Positions 45,444-54,857 of a DNA stretch of 64,000 nt are shown one piece after another. The first letter of the stretch is position 1. The number at the start of each line of letters is the position of its first letter. The stretch spans positions 2,976,001 through 3,040,000 of the forward strand of contig CP121321.1 in NCBI GenBank assembly GCA_043585095.1. Reading direction: 5' to 3'. Under the pieces are notes generated by a model. That model saw only the letters and a program-made list of their open reading frames with translations, did no database searches and was not told where the DNA came from. The translations under genes and the position numbers were made by a program. The DNA comes from JANQIO01 sp043585095 (GTDB taxonomy: Bacteria; Pseudomonadota; Gammaproteobacteria; Pseudomonadales; Halieaceae).

Positions 45444-45635
45444 TCAACGGACCCAGTACAACAGAGCCAGGCCCACCACCATACTGCCAAACCCGAAGAG
45501 GCGCAGATTGCTGTCACTCAGGGCTGCTACCTGCCTAACCCACTCTCGCCATTGCTGCGGTGCAACAAAGGGCAAGATCCCTTCGATCACAAACACCAGT
45601 GCAATGGCGACGCCAAACTGCTGCCAGTTATCCAA
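45444..45635 (-). CDS. DUF2065 (YjeT-like) small membrane protein
   Basis: The 63-residue protein has two transmembrane helices (about 8-26 and 46-61) flanking APQQWREWVRQVAALSD. Size, topology and place between hflC and hisZ match the DUF2065 family. The function is unknown. Confidence 0.88.
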   Translation of the reverse strand: MDNWQQFGVAIALVFVIEGILPFVAPQQWREWVRQVAALSDSNLRLFGFGSMVVGLALLYWVR

Positions 45636-45670
45636 TCATCTATCCTCTGGAAAGACTGGCCCGGCTGTTC

Positions 45671-45751
45671 TTGCGCAAACAGGCCGTACGGCAACTCTTG
45701 CACAAACGGGCCGCACGGCAACACTGGCACAGACAGAATGTCCGGCAACGT
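45671..45751. repeat. Three degenerate 27-bp tandem units upstream of the DUF2065 gene
   Basis: Units at 45671-45697, 45698-45724 and 45725-45751 share TTGCRCAAACRGGCCGYACG. They lie between the hflC terminator and the DUF2065 gene. Confidence 0.75.
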
Positions 45752-45777
45752 TGACGTTAACAGGAACGTTCGGGCAT

Positions 45778-45827
45778 AAAAAAACCGTGGGCCCAGAGCT
45801 TGTCAGCAAACTCAGAACCTCACGGTT
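45778..45827 (-). terminator. Intrinsic terminator downstream of hflC
   Basis: On the minus strand AACCGTG ... CACGGTT forms the outer stem and is followed by a run of T. It ends the hflX-hflK-hflC transcript. Confidence 0.75.
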
Positions 45828-45845
45828 GCAGGATGTTAGCACAGC

Positions 45846-45868
45846 GGCCGGGCGGTCATAGCCCGGCC
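45846..45868 (-). other. GC-rich hairpin just after hflC stop
   Basis: GGCCGGGC / GCCCGGCC is a perfect 8-bp stem with a 7-base loop, four bases past the hflC stop codon. It probably protects the mRNA 3' end or assists termination. Confidence 0.6.
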
Positions 45869-45872
45869 GGTA

Positions 45873-46742
45873 CTATTCACCCGAATTTTTGAAGTATTGG
45901 AAAAACTCTCCGTCAGGCTCAATCAGCATGACATCGCCTTTATTGCTGAAGGATTCACGGTAAGCGCGCAGACTCCGGGTGAAATCATAGAACTCCCGGT
46001 CAGTGTTGTAAGCCGTGGCGTAGATTCCCGCCGCAGTTGCATCACCTTCACCGCGGATAATTTCCGCATCGCGGTACGCGCCCGCCTTGATCACGGTCAC
46101 CTCCCGGTCGGCGGCAGCACGAATACCCTCTGCAAGCTCGCGGCCCTGCGAGCGTAATTCACGTGCTTCCTTCTCACGCTCGGCGTTCATACGACGAAAC
46201 ACCGCGCCGCTGACATTGGGTGGCAGGTCGATTTTCTTGACCCGCACGTCCACAACCTCGACGCCCAGTTCATCACGTGCCAGCAGGTTAAGGGTGGTCA
46301 GCAGCCTATTCATAAGCTGATCACGCTCTCCTGATACCACTTCTTGAAGCGTTCTTACCGCGACTTCGTTGCGCAGGCCATCGTTGATACGCTGTGCCAA
46401 CAGGCCGTTGGCTCGGCTCTCGTCGCCACCTGTGGAGGTATAGTACTTTGCCACATCGGCAACTCTCCATTTGGCGTAGGAGTCCACGACCAAAGCCTTT
46501 TTCTCCAGGGTCAGGAATCGCTCAGGGAGTGCATCGACCGTCAGAACGCGCGCATCGAACTTGCGCACATTGTTCACAAATGGAATTTTGAAGTGTAATC
46601 CTGGTACCACGTCAGGGTTAACCACTTCGCCAAAGCGCAACATGACCCCGCGCTCGGTTTCTTTAATGATGTAGAGTGAATTGCTGATCACAAATAGTGC
46701 CAGCACGGACAACAGAAGAACTGTCAGATTCTTGCCACTCAT
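45873..46742 (-). CDS. hflC: HflC, FtsH protease modulator
   Basis: HflC and HflK form a membrane cage around the FtsH protease. The 289 residues have one N-terminal membrane segment (LTVLLLSVLALFVISNSLYII), a prohibitin/SPFH domain (KETERGVMLRFGEV, RRMNAEREKEARELRSQG) and a C-terminal coiled region. I chose the ATG at 46742, one base after the hflK stop, over an in-frame start 84 bases upstream. Confidence 0.95.
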   Translation of the reverse strand: MSGKNLTVLLLSVLALFVISNSLYIIKETERGVMLRFGEVVNPDVVPGLHFKIPFVNNVRKFDARVLTVDALPERFLTLEKKALVVDSYAKWRVADVAKYYTSTGGDESRANGLLAQRINDGLRNEVAVRTLQEVVSGERDQLMNRLLTTLNLLARDELGVEVVDVRVKKIDLPPNVSGAVFRRMNAEREKEARELRSQGRELAEGIRAAADREVTVIKAGAYRDAEIIRGEGDATAAGIYATAYNTDREFYDFTRSLRAYRESFSNKGDVMLIEPDGEFFQYFKNSGE

Positions 46743-46743
46743 C

Positions 46744-47892
46744 TTAACGCCCTCCTCGGCTGGTACGGCTCGCATTATCGCGTCGTATCTGTTCCAGAAC
46801 CTGATCGGTAAGTTCTCGAATATCAACTTGCTGTGTAGTACGACCAGGCCGGTTGGCCGCGCTCTGCTCCATCAACTTATCGAGCGGCAGATAAAGCATG
46901 TTGTTGCCGCCTTCAACGTCAATAACCACTTTGCTGGTATTCTCCATCACGCCTTGAACGGTATCCAGGTACAGGCGCTGACGTGTCACCTCGGGAGCCT
47001 TGGCGTATTCTTCACGGAGTGCGATGAAGCGCGAGGCATCACCTTCTGCCTCAGCAATCACTTGCTCCTGATACGCGTTGGCTTCTTCAATCACCCGCTG
47101 CGCCTTACCGCGCGCTTCAGGAATAATCTGGTTTGCATAGGCCTGAGCTTCGTTCTTCACCCGCTCTTCGTCTTCTCGCGCCTTGATAACGTCGTCGAAC
47201 GCTTCCTGCACTTCTGCAGGCGGCTTCGCGTCATCAATGTTCACTGTCGACACCGTTATGCCGGTTTCATAAACATTCAGATAGTTCTGCAATCGCTCGC
47301 GCACGTCAAAGGCAAGCTGTACACGGCCGTCAGTCAGCACGTAATCCATGGCGTTGTCACCGACCACATGCCGCAGAGAGCTTTCCGTTGCATTAGTCAG
47401 GCTGCGCTCCGGGCCACGGACTCGCAAAACGTAGTTTTCGGCGTTGTCGATTACGTACTGCACCGACAGGTTTACCTCAACAATATTCTCGTCCTGGGTC
47501 AGCATTTGTTCGCGGAACGTCGCGGTATTGACGCGCGTCACATTAACCCGCGTAACGTCATCTATCAGCGGCGGATTCCATTGAAGACCTGGCTGCACGG
47601 TGGTGTGGTATTTGCCCAGGCGCAACACAACACCGCGCTCCTGCTGATCGACGGTATAAAATCCCATCAACGCCCATACGACCACGATTATGGAGAGTAG
47701 CGTCAGTACGAGGGCGCCAGACACGCCTTTGCTGCTGCCACCTCCCCCGCCGCCGCTGCCGCCACCGAAAATACCCGCTAGCTGCTGCTTGAGCTTACGC
47801 ATCGCTTCATCCATATCGGGAGGGCCCTGATCACCGCCACCCCAGGGGTCACGAGGCTTGTTACCGTTGCCACCCGGCTCATTCCAGGCCAT
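46744..47892 (-). CDS. hflK: HflK, FtsH protease modulator
   Basis: The 382 residues start MAWNEPGGNGNKPRDPWGGG, continue with a Gly-rich cytoplasmic segment, a transmembrane helix (ALVLTLLSIIVVVWALMGFY), and an SPFH domain beginning VDQQERGVVLRLGKY. The partner HflC follows with one base between. AGGAGAA precedes the ATG. Confidence 0.96.
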   Translation of the reverse strand: MAWNEPGGNGNKPRDPWGGGDQGPPDMDEAMRKLKQQLAGIFGGGSGGGGGGSSKGVSGALVLTLLSIIVVVWALMGFYTVDQQERGVVLRLGKYHTTVQPGLQWNPPLIDDVTRVNVTRVNTATFREQMLTQDENIVEVNLSVQYVIDNAENYVLRVRGPERSLTNATESSLRHVVGDNAMDYVLTDGRVQLAFDVRERLQNYLNVYETGITVSTVNIDDAKPPAEVQEAFDDVIKAREDEERVKNEAQAYANQIIPEARGKAQRVIEEANAYQEQVIAEAEGDASRFIALREEYAKAPEVTRQRLYLDTVQGVMENTSKVVIDVEGGNNMLYLPLDKLMEQSAANRPGRTTQQVDIRELTDQVLEQIRRDNASRTSRGGR

Positions 47893-47926
47893 ACAATTCT
47901 CCTGTTAGGAGGTCTGTTAACCTCCG

Positions 47927-48001
47927 TACTACATGTTTCTTAGCTATGTGCTTCTTAACTAGTTGCTTCTCAACTACACGTTTCTTAACTACGTGTATCT
48001 C
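47927..48001. repeat. Five degenerate 15-bp tandem units between hflX and hflK
   Basis: Units start at 47927, 47942, 47957, 47972 and 47987, with consensus near AACTACGTGTTTCTT. They occupy much of the 289-base hflX-hflK gap; no gene was recognised in the rest of it. Confidence 0.8.
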
Positions 48002-48181
48002 AGCTCGAATTTCGCGCCGCAGTCTAACACAGCACAAACGCTCGCAAGTCTGATGAAATCGTAACGCGATTACCACTCTATCGATTGGCCTGCGCACTGC
48101 TCCTATGCCCAGGCTTTGAAAACTGAGCCGCCGACCAACAATTCATGCAGACCGCTCACCAAGGCTAACCATGCAGACTAC

Positions 48182-49603
48182 CTAGGTTGCCTCTGCGATC
48201 CTGGTCTGCGGTACGCTTTCTTCTACGACATTATCCGCCGCTGGAACTGACTCTGCATCACCAGCCGCCAAATCGCCTAAATCGCTGACGCCAGCGCCGG
48301 AAGATACAGCGTGAGGCGAAGTTGTAAGCAGCGCATCTTCCAGCAGGTTCTCAGCCGCCAGCAGGCGATGCCAATCACGTCTGTCCATTCGCACGTGCAT
48401 TGTCGCCGTGCCATCACCGTCGTGCTGCTCCTCGACAACGGCGTCCGCCGCATAGAGCCGCGCGCGGAGCTTACCCTGCTCAGGCGCCAGCGCAAGCCAA
48501 TGGTCGACACGATCGCCACCCAGCAATTCGGCCAGAGCTAGTGGCAGCAGTTCACAGCCCGCGCCGGTGCTGGCTGACAACCAGACTCGCACCGGAGCCC
48601 CATCGGCGTTGCGCTCAATTCGCGGCGACTGCTCCAGAAGGTCAATCTTGTTGAATACTTCCAGCCGCGGCACAGCGTCGGCGCCGATTTCCTCCAACAC
48701 TTCTTCGACCTGATAAATATGCTCTTGCCGGTCTTCTGTCGCAGCATCCACAATATGTAGAAGCAGGTCCGCGCTAACGGTCTCTTCAAGCGTAGCCCGA
48801 AACGCATCAACCAGTTTGTGAGGCAGGTGGCGGATAAACCCGACGGTATCGGCCAACACTACCGGGCCGCAGTCCTCTACCTCGAGGCGTCGCAAAGTTG
48901 GATCGAGGGTGGCAAAAAGTTGGTTGGCGGCGAGCACCTGTGACTCAGTAATTCGGTTGAATAGCGTTGATTTGCCCGCATTGGTGTAGCCCACCAGCGA
49001 CACGGTAGGCATTTCTGCTCGCTGCCGGGCACGCCTGCCCTGCTGCCGCTGCTTGCCGACCTTTTCCAGCCTGCCGAGAATGGCCTTAATGCGTGCACGC
49101 AGTAATCGACGGTCTGTCTCGAGCTGTGTCTCACCCGGACCACGCAGACCGATACCGCCTTTCTGACGCTCAAGGTGCGTCCAGCCGCGTACCAGCCGGG
49201 TGGACATATGTTGCAGCTGTGCCAGCTCTACCTGCAGCTTGCCTTCATGGGTGCGGGCGCGTTGGGCGAAAATATCGAGGATTAGGCCCGTCCTATCCAA
49301 CACCCGGCACTTGAGTGCCTGCTCAAGGTTGCGCTCCTGGCTCGGAGACAGCGCATGATTGAACAGCACGACTTCGATCTCCAGCGCGTTAACCAGATCG
49401 GCAATTTCTTCAAGCTTGCCTGTGCCGACAAAATAACGAGCGTGCGGCGCATCACGCTGACCCAAAACGAACTCGACTGGATCGCCGCCCGCAGACAGCA
49501 CCAATTCCTCAAACTCGCGCGGGTCTTCTCGCTCAGCTTCTGAAGACAGGTTCAGGTGAACGAGCAGGGCTCGCTCACCGGATTCAGGGCGATCAAAAAA
49601 CAA
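48182..49603 (-). CDS. hflX: Ribosome-associated GTPase HflX
   Basis: HflX splits stalled ribosomes. The 473 residues contain the N-terminal HflX domain (RDAPHARYFVGTGKLEEI, FNHALSPSQERNLE), a linker helix, GGIGLRGPGETQLETDRR, and the GTPase domain with GYTNAGKST, DTVGFI and FNKID. The start codon is TTG at 49603, followed by TTTTTTGAT, matching the usual M-F-(F)-D start. The C-terminal ~50 residues are Ala/Val/Ser-rich. It starts eight bases after hfq. Confidence 0.95.
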   Translation of the reverse strand: MFFDRPESGERALLVHLNLSSEAEREDPREFEELVLSAGGDPVEFVLGQRDAPHARYFVGTGKLEEIADLVNALEIEVVLFNHALSPSQERNLEQALKCRVLDRTGLILDIFAQRARTHEGKLQVELAQLQHMSTRLVRGWTHLERQKGGIGLRGPGETQLETDRRLLRARIKAILGRLEKVGKQRQQGRRARQRAEMPTVSLVGYTNAGKSTLFNRITESQVLAANQLFATLDPTLRRLEVEDCGPVVLADTVGFIRHLPHKLVDAFRATLEETVSADLLLHIVDAATEDRQEHIYQVEEVLEEIGADAVPRLEVFNKIDLLEQSPRIERNADGAPVRVWLSASTGAGCELLPLALAELLGGDRVDHWLALAPEQGKLRARLYAADAVVEEQHDGDGTATMHVRMDRRDWHRLLAAENLLEDALLTTSPHAVSSGAGVSDLGDLAAGDAESVPAADNVVEESVPQTRIAEAT

Positions 49604-49611
49604 TTAAGTAC

Positions 49612-49863
49612 CTAACTGTCTCCGCCCTCATCTTCCGGGGGATTCTGCATGGGCATGCGCACAACGCGGGAGGGGACGACTGTTGAGATCGCATGCTTAT
49701 AGACCATCTGGCTAACGGTATTTTTCAAAAGCACCACGAACTGGTCGAAGGATTCGATCTGGCCTTGCAGCTTAATGCCATTGACGAGATAGATGGATAC
49801 CGGAACGCGCTCTTTGCGCAGGATGTTCAGGTAAGGGTCTTGTAGCGTATGCCCTTTCGACAT
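49612..49863 (-). CDS. hfq: RNA chaperone Hfq
   Basis: The 83-residue protein starts [20 protein letters not shown] and has the Sm2 motif YKHAIST. It is the sRNA-mRNA matchmaker. The C-terminal tail is short and acidic, as in Pseudomonas, unlike the long E. coli tail. Confidence 0.98.
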   Translation of the reverse strand: MSKGHTLQDPYLNILRKERVPVSIYLVNGIKLQGQIESFDQFVVLLKNTVSQMVYKHAISTVVPSRVVRMPMQNPPEDEGGDS

Positions 49864-49981
49864 GGCTTATTCTCCTTATTGTCCATAACGGACAGTGTTG
49901 GCTCAAATCGAGCCCTAAAAAATCAAAACCCGGCGATGCTGTGTCCCGCCTTGCGGTAGTGCCGAGGATCATCGTTTGTTC

Positions 49982-50015
49982 TATTTACGTGTTGAACCTA
50001 TTTACGTGTTGAACC
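49982..50015. repeat. Perfect 17-bp tandem duplication upstream of hfq
   Basis: TATTTACGTGTTGAACC occurs twice without a gap. It lies in the 299-base region between miaA and hfq, which should also hold an hfq promoter; no other element was recognised there. Confidence 0.9.
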
Positions 50016-50162
50016 TATGCTGCCTGGTGTACCGCCGATATAGCTCGGCAAGGCGCACTAATCATTGCGCATAACATCATCGTTACGCGAATAATTACGC
50101 AAAAGTGACGCTGCCCGTTCACTGCACCGTCACGCTTTTCCAGTATAGACCATCCGCTGTGT

Positions 50163-51122
50163 TTATTTGGTGACAGTATCCAGATATTTCAAGGCCGCGG
50201 CTGAGGGCGACAGCGTTGGCGCATCGACCAGATGAGCACCGCTGCGATCCGTTAGCAGCCAAACCAGTCCCGGCCAGCCACGCAACCAGGTGAGCTGCCG
50301 TTTGGCCAACTGCCGTGTCGCGGTCACACACAGTTCACGCGCCCGCTCCAGACCGTAGTCGCCATCCAGATAGCGCCAAAGCTGCCGATAGCCCACTGCT
50401 CGTACCGCGGGTAAGTCCATATGCAGATCGTCCCGCGCATGCAGCGCTCTGACTTCATCTTCCAGACCTGATGTCAGCATGACGTCAACGCGCTGCTCAA
50501 TACGCTGATGCAAATCACTGCGCTCAGCCGGGCGAATGGCGACTTGGGTTACCCGAAATCGATCTTGCAGGCGCCCTCCGTCTGCTTCGACTTGCCGCTC
50601 TCGCCACTCCGTCATGGTAATGCCAGAGGCCAGATATACTTCAAGCGCACGACCGATGCGCTGTGAATGATTCGGGTGGATGCTGGCAGCGAGCACCGGA
50701 TCGACGTCTGCGAGCATGCGATGCAGATGTGGCCAGCCTTTTTCGCTTGCCTCTTCGGCCAGGTAGTCGCGAATCGATTGATCCGCGGCGGGCATCTCTG
50801 CAATGCCGTCGAACAAGGCCTTGAAGTAGAGCATGGTGCCGCCCACCAGCAGCGGCGTGCGCCCGGCGGCGACTGCAGCATCAATCGCGGCTCTCGCATC
50901 GTGACAGAACTCAGCGGCGGAATACGGCTCCGACGGATCGCGAATGTCGATTAGCTGGTGGGGGAATTCCGGTTTCGCGGTACCAATGTCCATACCGCGA
51001 TAGACCAGGGCCGAGTCGACGCTGATCAATTCACAGTTGCGCGCCTTGGCAATGGCAATAGCCAGATCGGTTTTACCTGCGGCCGTCGGACCCATGATGC
51101 AGATTAACTCGGGGCGTGACAT
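50163..51122 (-). CDS. miaA: tRNA dimethylallyltransferase
   Basis: MiaA prenylates A37 of tRNAs that read UNN codons. The 319 residues begin with the P-loop IMGPTAAGKTDLA, then ISVDSALVYRGMDIGTAKP, DIRDPSEPYSAAEF, LVGGTMLYFKAL, and QLAKRQLTWLR near the end. It lies four bases after mutL. Confidence 0.97.
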   Translation of the reverse strand: MSRPELICIMGPTAAGKTDLAIAIAKARNCELISVDSALVYRGMDIGTAKPEFPHQLIDIRDPSEPYSAAEFCHDARAAIDAAVAAGRTPLLVGGTMLYFKALFDGIAEMPAADQSIRDYLAEEASEKGWPHLHRMLADVDPVLAASIHPNHSQRIGRALEVYLASGITMTEWRERQVEADGGRLQDRFRVTQVAIRPAERSDLHQRIEQRVDVMLTSGLEDEVRALHARDDLHMDLPAVRAVGYRQLWRYLDGDYGLERARELCVTATRQLAKRQLTWLRGWPGLVWLLTDRSGAHLVDAPTLSPSAAALKYLDTVTK

Positions 51123-51126
51123 GATC

Positions 51127-52944
51127 TTAACGCCCGCGCAGGAACAAGCGGTCCAGCTCCTCCATAGAAAGGTGCGTCCAGGTCGGCCTCCCGTGATTAC
51201 ACTGGCTGCTGCGTTCGGTGTCTTCCATATCGCGCAGCAATGCGTTCATCTCGGGCACGGTAAGCCGGCGATTCGCGCGCACTGAGCCATGACAGGCCAT
51301 GGTGGATAACAGCGTATCCATCTCTGCGGCGATGCGGTCGGAGCTGCCGAATTCCAACAGATCAGACAATACGTCGCGCAGCAGTTGCTCGGTATCGGCC
51401 CCGCGCAGTGCGACCGGTATCTCGCGCAGCATCAAGGCCTCTTCACCGGCGCGTTCCACCACCATGCCAAGAGTTTCAAACTGTGCCTTGAACGTATCGG
51501 CGCAGTCCGCCTCTCGACGACTGACCGCCACCGGCTGCGGAACCAACAAAGGCTGACGCTGCACACCATCGCCGCTGTGAGACTGCTTCATACGTTCGTA
51601 GGTAATGCGCTCATGCGCCGCATGCATATCTACCAACACCAGACCTTCTGCAGACTGCGACAGGATGTAAATGCCGTGAAGTTGGGCGACGGCATAGCCC
51701 AGAGGTGGCACAGCCTCGTCGGCACCGGGGCTGGTATCTGACACGCCTGCGCCGCCGTAGACTGCAGCCATGGCGTCAGCCTGTTGACTGAAAGAGGGTC
51801 CTGACGACGCGCCACTGCCCGGTCGTCCCCAGCCGAGACCCTCCTGCGTTGGCGGAGCGCTCAGGTCCAGACCGGCCGCGGCAGAGGCCGGCGCCAGGGA
51901 TCCGGGCAGATCGCCCGCTGGCGGCGCCTGATCGCCGGGCCGCACGTCCGCCAGCAATCGGTGCAGGCTGCGAAACACAAAGTCATGGACCTTGCGCCCA
52001 TCCCGAAACCGAACCTCGTGTTTGGTGGGATGGACGTTAACGTCGACCAGCGCGGGATCGAGCTCGAGATACAGTGCAAAGGCCGGGTGCCGCCCGTGAT
52101 AGAGCACATCCCGATAGGCCTGGCGCACGGCGTGGCTCACCAACTTATCGCGTATCACGCGTCCATTAACAAAAAAGTACTGCAGGTCCGCCTGACTGCG
52201 AGAGAAAGTTGGCAGTCCGACCCATCCCCACAGTCTCAGGCCATCGACCTCGGTCTCGATATACAGCGCATCATTAATAAAGGCCGGGCCGCACACCGAA
52301 GCCACCCTGCGTTCGCGCGCCATCTCAGAGTCACAGGCAGCCAGCTGATGTACGGTTCGCCCGTTGTGGCGCAGCGAGAACGCCACGTCGTAACGACTCA
52401 ACGCCTGTCGCTTTAACACCTCCTCAAGGTGGCCAAACTCGGTGCGCTCTGTGCGCATGAACTTGCGACGGGCGGGGGTATTGAAAAACAGGTCGCGCAC
52501 CTCCACCGAGGTCCCCTGAGGATGAGAGGCTGGCTTAACGGTAACGTCCATGCTGTCACCCTCGCACTCTGCGCGCAGGCCCTCGGCGCCACCGGCATCG
52601 GTGTTGGAAGTCACCCCCAGCCTTGAAACTGAGCTAATGCTGGCCAGGGCCTCGCCGCGGAAGCCAAGACTCGCAACGTGCTCCAGATCATCCAGAGATT
52701 GGATTTTGCTGGTCGCATGACGACTTAGTGACAGCGGCAGGTCTTCCGCGTCCATCCCAAAGCCGTTATCGCGCACTCGGATAAGGCGCACGCCGCCGGA
52801 TTCTACGTCCACGTCGATTCGGCTAGCGCCGGCGTCGATAGCGTTCTCCAGCAGCTCCTTAACAACCGAAGCGGGACGCTCCACCACCTCACCGGCGGCA
52901 ATCTGGTTCGCCAGACGCGGACTTAAACGTTGTATTTTTGACAT
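51127..52944 (-). CDS. mutL: DNA mismatch repair protein MutL
   Basis: The 605 residues have the GHKL ATPase motifs [18 protein letters not shown] and [12 protein letters not shown], and the C-terminal dimer domain with [12 protein letters not shown]. That segment fits the metal-binding D-x-H-A-x2-E-x4-E motif of MutL endonucleases, so this protein probably nicks DNA itself, as in bacteria without MutH. The ATG at 52944 shares its A with the stop of the upstream amidase gene (TGATG). Confidence 0.97.
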   Translation of the reverse strand: MSKIQRLSPRLANQIAAGEVVERPASVVKELLENAIDAGASRIDVDVESGGVRLIRVRDNGFGMDAEDLPLSLSRHATSKIQSLDDLEHVASLGFRGEALASISSVSRLGVTSNTDAGGAEGLRAECEGDSMDVTVKPASHPQGTSVEVRDLFFNTPARRKFMRTERTEFGHLEEVLKRQALSRYDVAFSLRHNGRTVHQLAACDSEMARERRVASVCGPAFINDALYIETEVDGLRLWGWVGLPTFSRSQADLQYFFVNGRVIRDKLVSHAVRQAYRDVLYHGRHPAFALYLELDPALVDVNVHPTKHEVRFRDGRKVHDFVFRSLHRLLADVRPGDQAPPAGDLPGSLAPASAAAGLDLSAPPTQEGLGWGRPGSGASSGPSFSQQADAMAAVYGGAGVSDTSPGADEAVPPLGYAVAQLHGIYILSQSAEGLVLVDMHAAHERITYERMKQSHSGDGVQRQPLLVPQPVAVSRREADCADTFKAQFETLGMVVERAGEEALMLREIPVALRGADTEQLLRDVLSDLLEFGSSDRIAAEMDTLLSTMACHGSVRANRRLTVPEMNALLRDMEDTERSSQCNHGRPTWTHLSMEELDRLFLRGR

Positions 52945-54317
52945 CAACTTGCGGGGATTATCAGCTTCTGGCCGATCCGAATATTATTGGTTGACAGCGC
53001 ATTGCGACTGCGCAAGGAAGCCACGGACACGTTGAACCGTCTGGCAATATGGGACAGCGTGTCACCACGCGCAATCACATACTCACGGCTACCGGCCTGT
53101 TTTTGCCAGGCCAGCAGTGTGTCGGCGGGGGGATTTTCCAGGAACCATTCGCGGATCCCCGAATGAATCGCCACCGCCATTTTCTGTTGATAACTGCTGG
53201 TACGCAGCAAACGCGCTTCCTCTGGATTCGAAATGAAACCGGTCTCGATCAAAATAGAAGGGATATCCGGTGACTTTAAAACGGCGAATGCCGCCTGCTC
53301 GACCTGCCGACGGTGCAGCTTTGATATCTGGTCCATTTGCGTCAGCACTCGGCTGCCCAACCCCAGGCTGGCATCCAGCGTGTGGCTCATAGACATATCG
53401 TAGAGTACCTGAGCCAACAGATCGTCTTTATCGTTAAGGCTAACGCCGCCTACCAAATCCGCAGCGTTTTCCCGTTTAGCCAGGAATTTGGCGAAAGTGC
53501 TGGAAGCACCTCGCTGGGATAATGCGTACACCGACGAACCCTTGGCCTTGGGCGACCTGAATGCATCGGCATGTATAGACACTAACAAGTCCGCCTGTAT
53601 CTGGTGCGCCAGATCGCGGCGACTCTTTAGTCCAACGTAATAATCACCGCTGCGAATCAATCGAGGCTGGAAGCCCTGCTCTTTTTCAAAAAGCGCTTTT
53701 ACGCGCTTCGCAATCCCCAATACCACATCTTTCTCACGCAGCCCCCCCGGGCCACTCGCGCCAGGGTCTTCACCGCCGTGTCCTGCATCGATAGCGATAA
53801 CGATGTCGCGACGGCTGGCATTGGCGATACTTTTCTTAACCGACGGTGAACTTTCCAACGTCGGCGTATCATAGAGATCCAAGACCAGGCGATCCCCGCG
53901 TTTCTCATTGGCCTTCAGCACAAAACTGCGTGGCTTCACCGACAGTTTCATGTCCAGTACAATACGAAGATGGTCCCGATCCCGAACCCCGGAGCGAATG
54001 CGCGCTATGGGGGTATTGTCTAGCGAGACTTTGCTCAACTCAGCCAGCAGGCGTGCACTGTCCACGTCGATAACGATCCGCTCGGGCTTGTGTAGTTGGA
54101 TAAGTTTGTGGTCAGGCGCATCACTGAGATCAAAAACGATGCGGGTATGGTCGGGAGCTCGCCAGAGCCGCACGTCCTGTACGTCCAGTCCGAAGGATGC
54201 TGGTGCCATCAGCAATAGCAGCACCGTTGATAGCACCCTTAATCGCACTATTAACAGGACTACGCCGCAGGAACGGCCGTGCCCAGAAGATCGGTGCCGA
54301 AGATTCCCGCTACTCAT
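52944..54317 (-). CDS. amiB: N-acetylmuramoyl-L-alanine amidase (AMIN, Amidase_3, LysM)
   Basis: The enzyme cleaves septal peptidoglycan in the periplasm. The 457 residues have a signal sequence ([17 protein letters not shown]), an AMIN domain ([19 protein letters not shown]), the zinc amidase domain with [25 protein letters not shown] and [11 protein letters not shown], and a C-terminal LysM ([16 protein letters not shown]). The ATG at 54317 overlaps the end of tsaE by 8 bases; a GTG just upstream is also possible. Confidence 0.94.
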   Translation of the reverse strand: MSSGNLRHRSSGHGRSCGVVLLIVRLRVLSTVLLLLMAPASFGLDVQDVRLWRAPDHTRIVFDLSDAPDHKLIQLHKPERIVIDVDSARLLAELSKVSLDNTPIARIRSGVRDRDHLRIVLDMKLSVKPRSFVLKANEKRGDRLVLDLYDTPTLESSPSVKKSIANASRRDIVIAIDAGHGGEDPGASGPGGLREKDVVLGIAKRVKALFEKEQGFQPRLIRSGDYYVGLKSRRDLAHQIQADLLVSIHADAFRSPKAKGSSVYALSQRGASSTFAKFLAKRENAADLVGGVSLNDKDDLLAQVLYDMSMSHTLDASLGLGSRVLTQMDQISKLHRRQVEQAAFAVLKSPDIPSILIETGFISNPEEARLLRTSSYQQKMAVAIHSGIREWFLENPPADTLLAWQKQAGSREYVIARGDTLSHIARRFNVSVASLRSRNALSTNNIRIGQKLIIPAS

Positions 54318-54852
54318 CACTGTCCTGCGTATTCAAGGCTGATGCGGTCACTTGCAGTAGTTCGATCCATTCTATACCGCGGCCACTACCTGCTTCAAAA
54401 ATCAATTGCCGCCCCGCGCCCTGCTGATTGATAGCAATCACGACGTCGGGAGCAGGCAGAAAGCCGCGGCCTCGATCGGCCCACTCCACCACCATAATGG
54501 CATCGGAATCGAAGTAATCACGAATACCCATGTATTCCAGTTCTTCCGGATCCCCGAGACGGTAGAGATCAAAATGGTAGAGCGTAAAGTGCTCAAACGC
54601 ATAGGGCTCGACTAAGGTGTAAGTCGGACTTTTGACTGCACCGGTGTGGCCGAAGGCACGCAGGATACCCCGGGTAAACGTGGTCTTGCCCATCCCCAAA
54701 TCACCGTGTAACTCGATCAGGAAAGGAGCGGACAATGCCTCACCGGCATGCTGACCTAGAGAGACCATTGCCATTTCGTCAACCGCTTCACAGACCCACC
54801 TTGTGCCTGCGTCACTGCTGGAAGTCGTTCCCGACGCACTCGATTCAGGCAC
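54310..54852 (-). CDS. tsaE: tRNA t6A synthesis ATPase TsaE
   Basis: TsaE is the ATPase of the threonylcarbamoyl-adenosine machinery. The 180 residues include the P-loop GDLGMGKTTF, SPTYTLVEPY, HFDLYRLGDPEEL and VVEWADRG. The start is a GTG at 54852; the N-terminal ~18 residues are Ser/Thr-rich. It follows nnrD by five bases. Confidence 0.94.
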   Translation of the reverse strand: MPESSASGTTSSSDAGTRWVCEAVDEMAMVSLGQHAGEALSAPFLIELHGDLGMGKTTFTRGILRAFGHTGAVKSPTYTLVEPYAFEHFTLYHFDLYRLGDPEELEYMGIRDYFDSDAIMVVEWADRGRGFLPAPDVVIAINQQGAGRQLIFEAGSGRGIEWIELLQVTASALNTQDSDE

Positions 54853-54857
54853 GGGGG

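Noticed and set aside
46681..47700. 339-codon plus-strand frame opposite hflC/hflK
   Set aside because: It is antisense to well-conserved SPFH-domain genes and has no ribosome site or family match.
47879..48097. 72-codon Lys/Val-rich minus-strand frame between hflX and hflK
   Set aside because: Its sequence is produced by the 15-bp tandem units (HVV/KK repeats) and it overlaps the hflK start.
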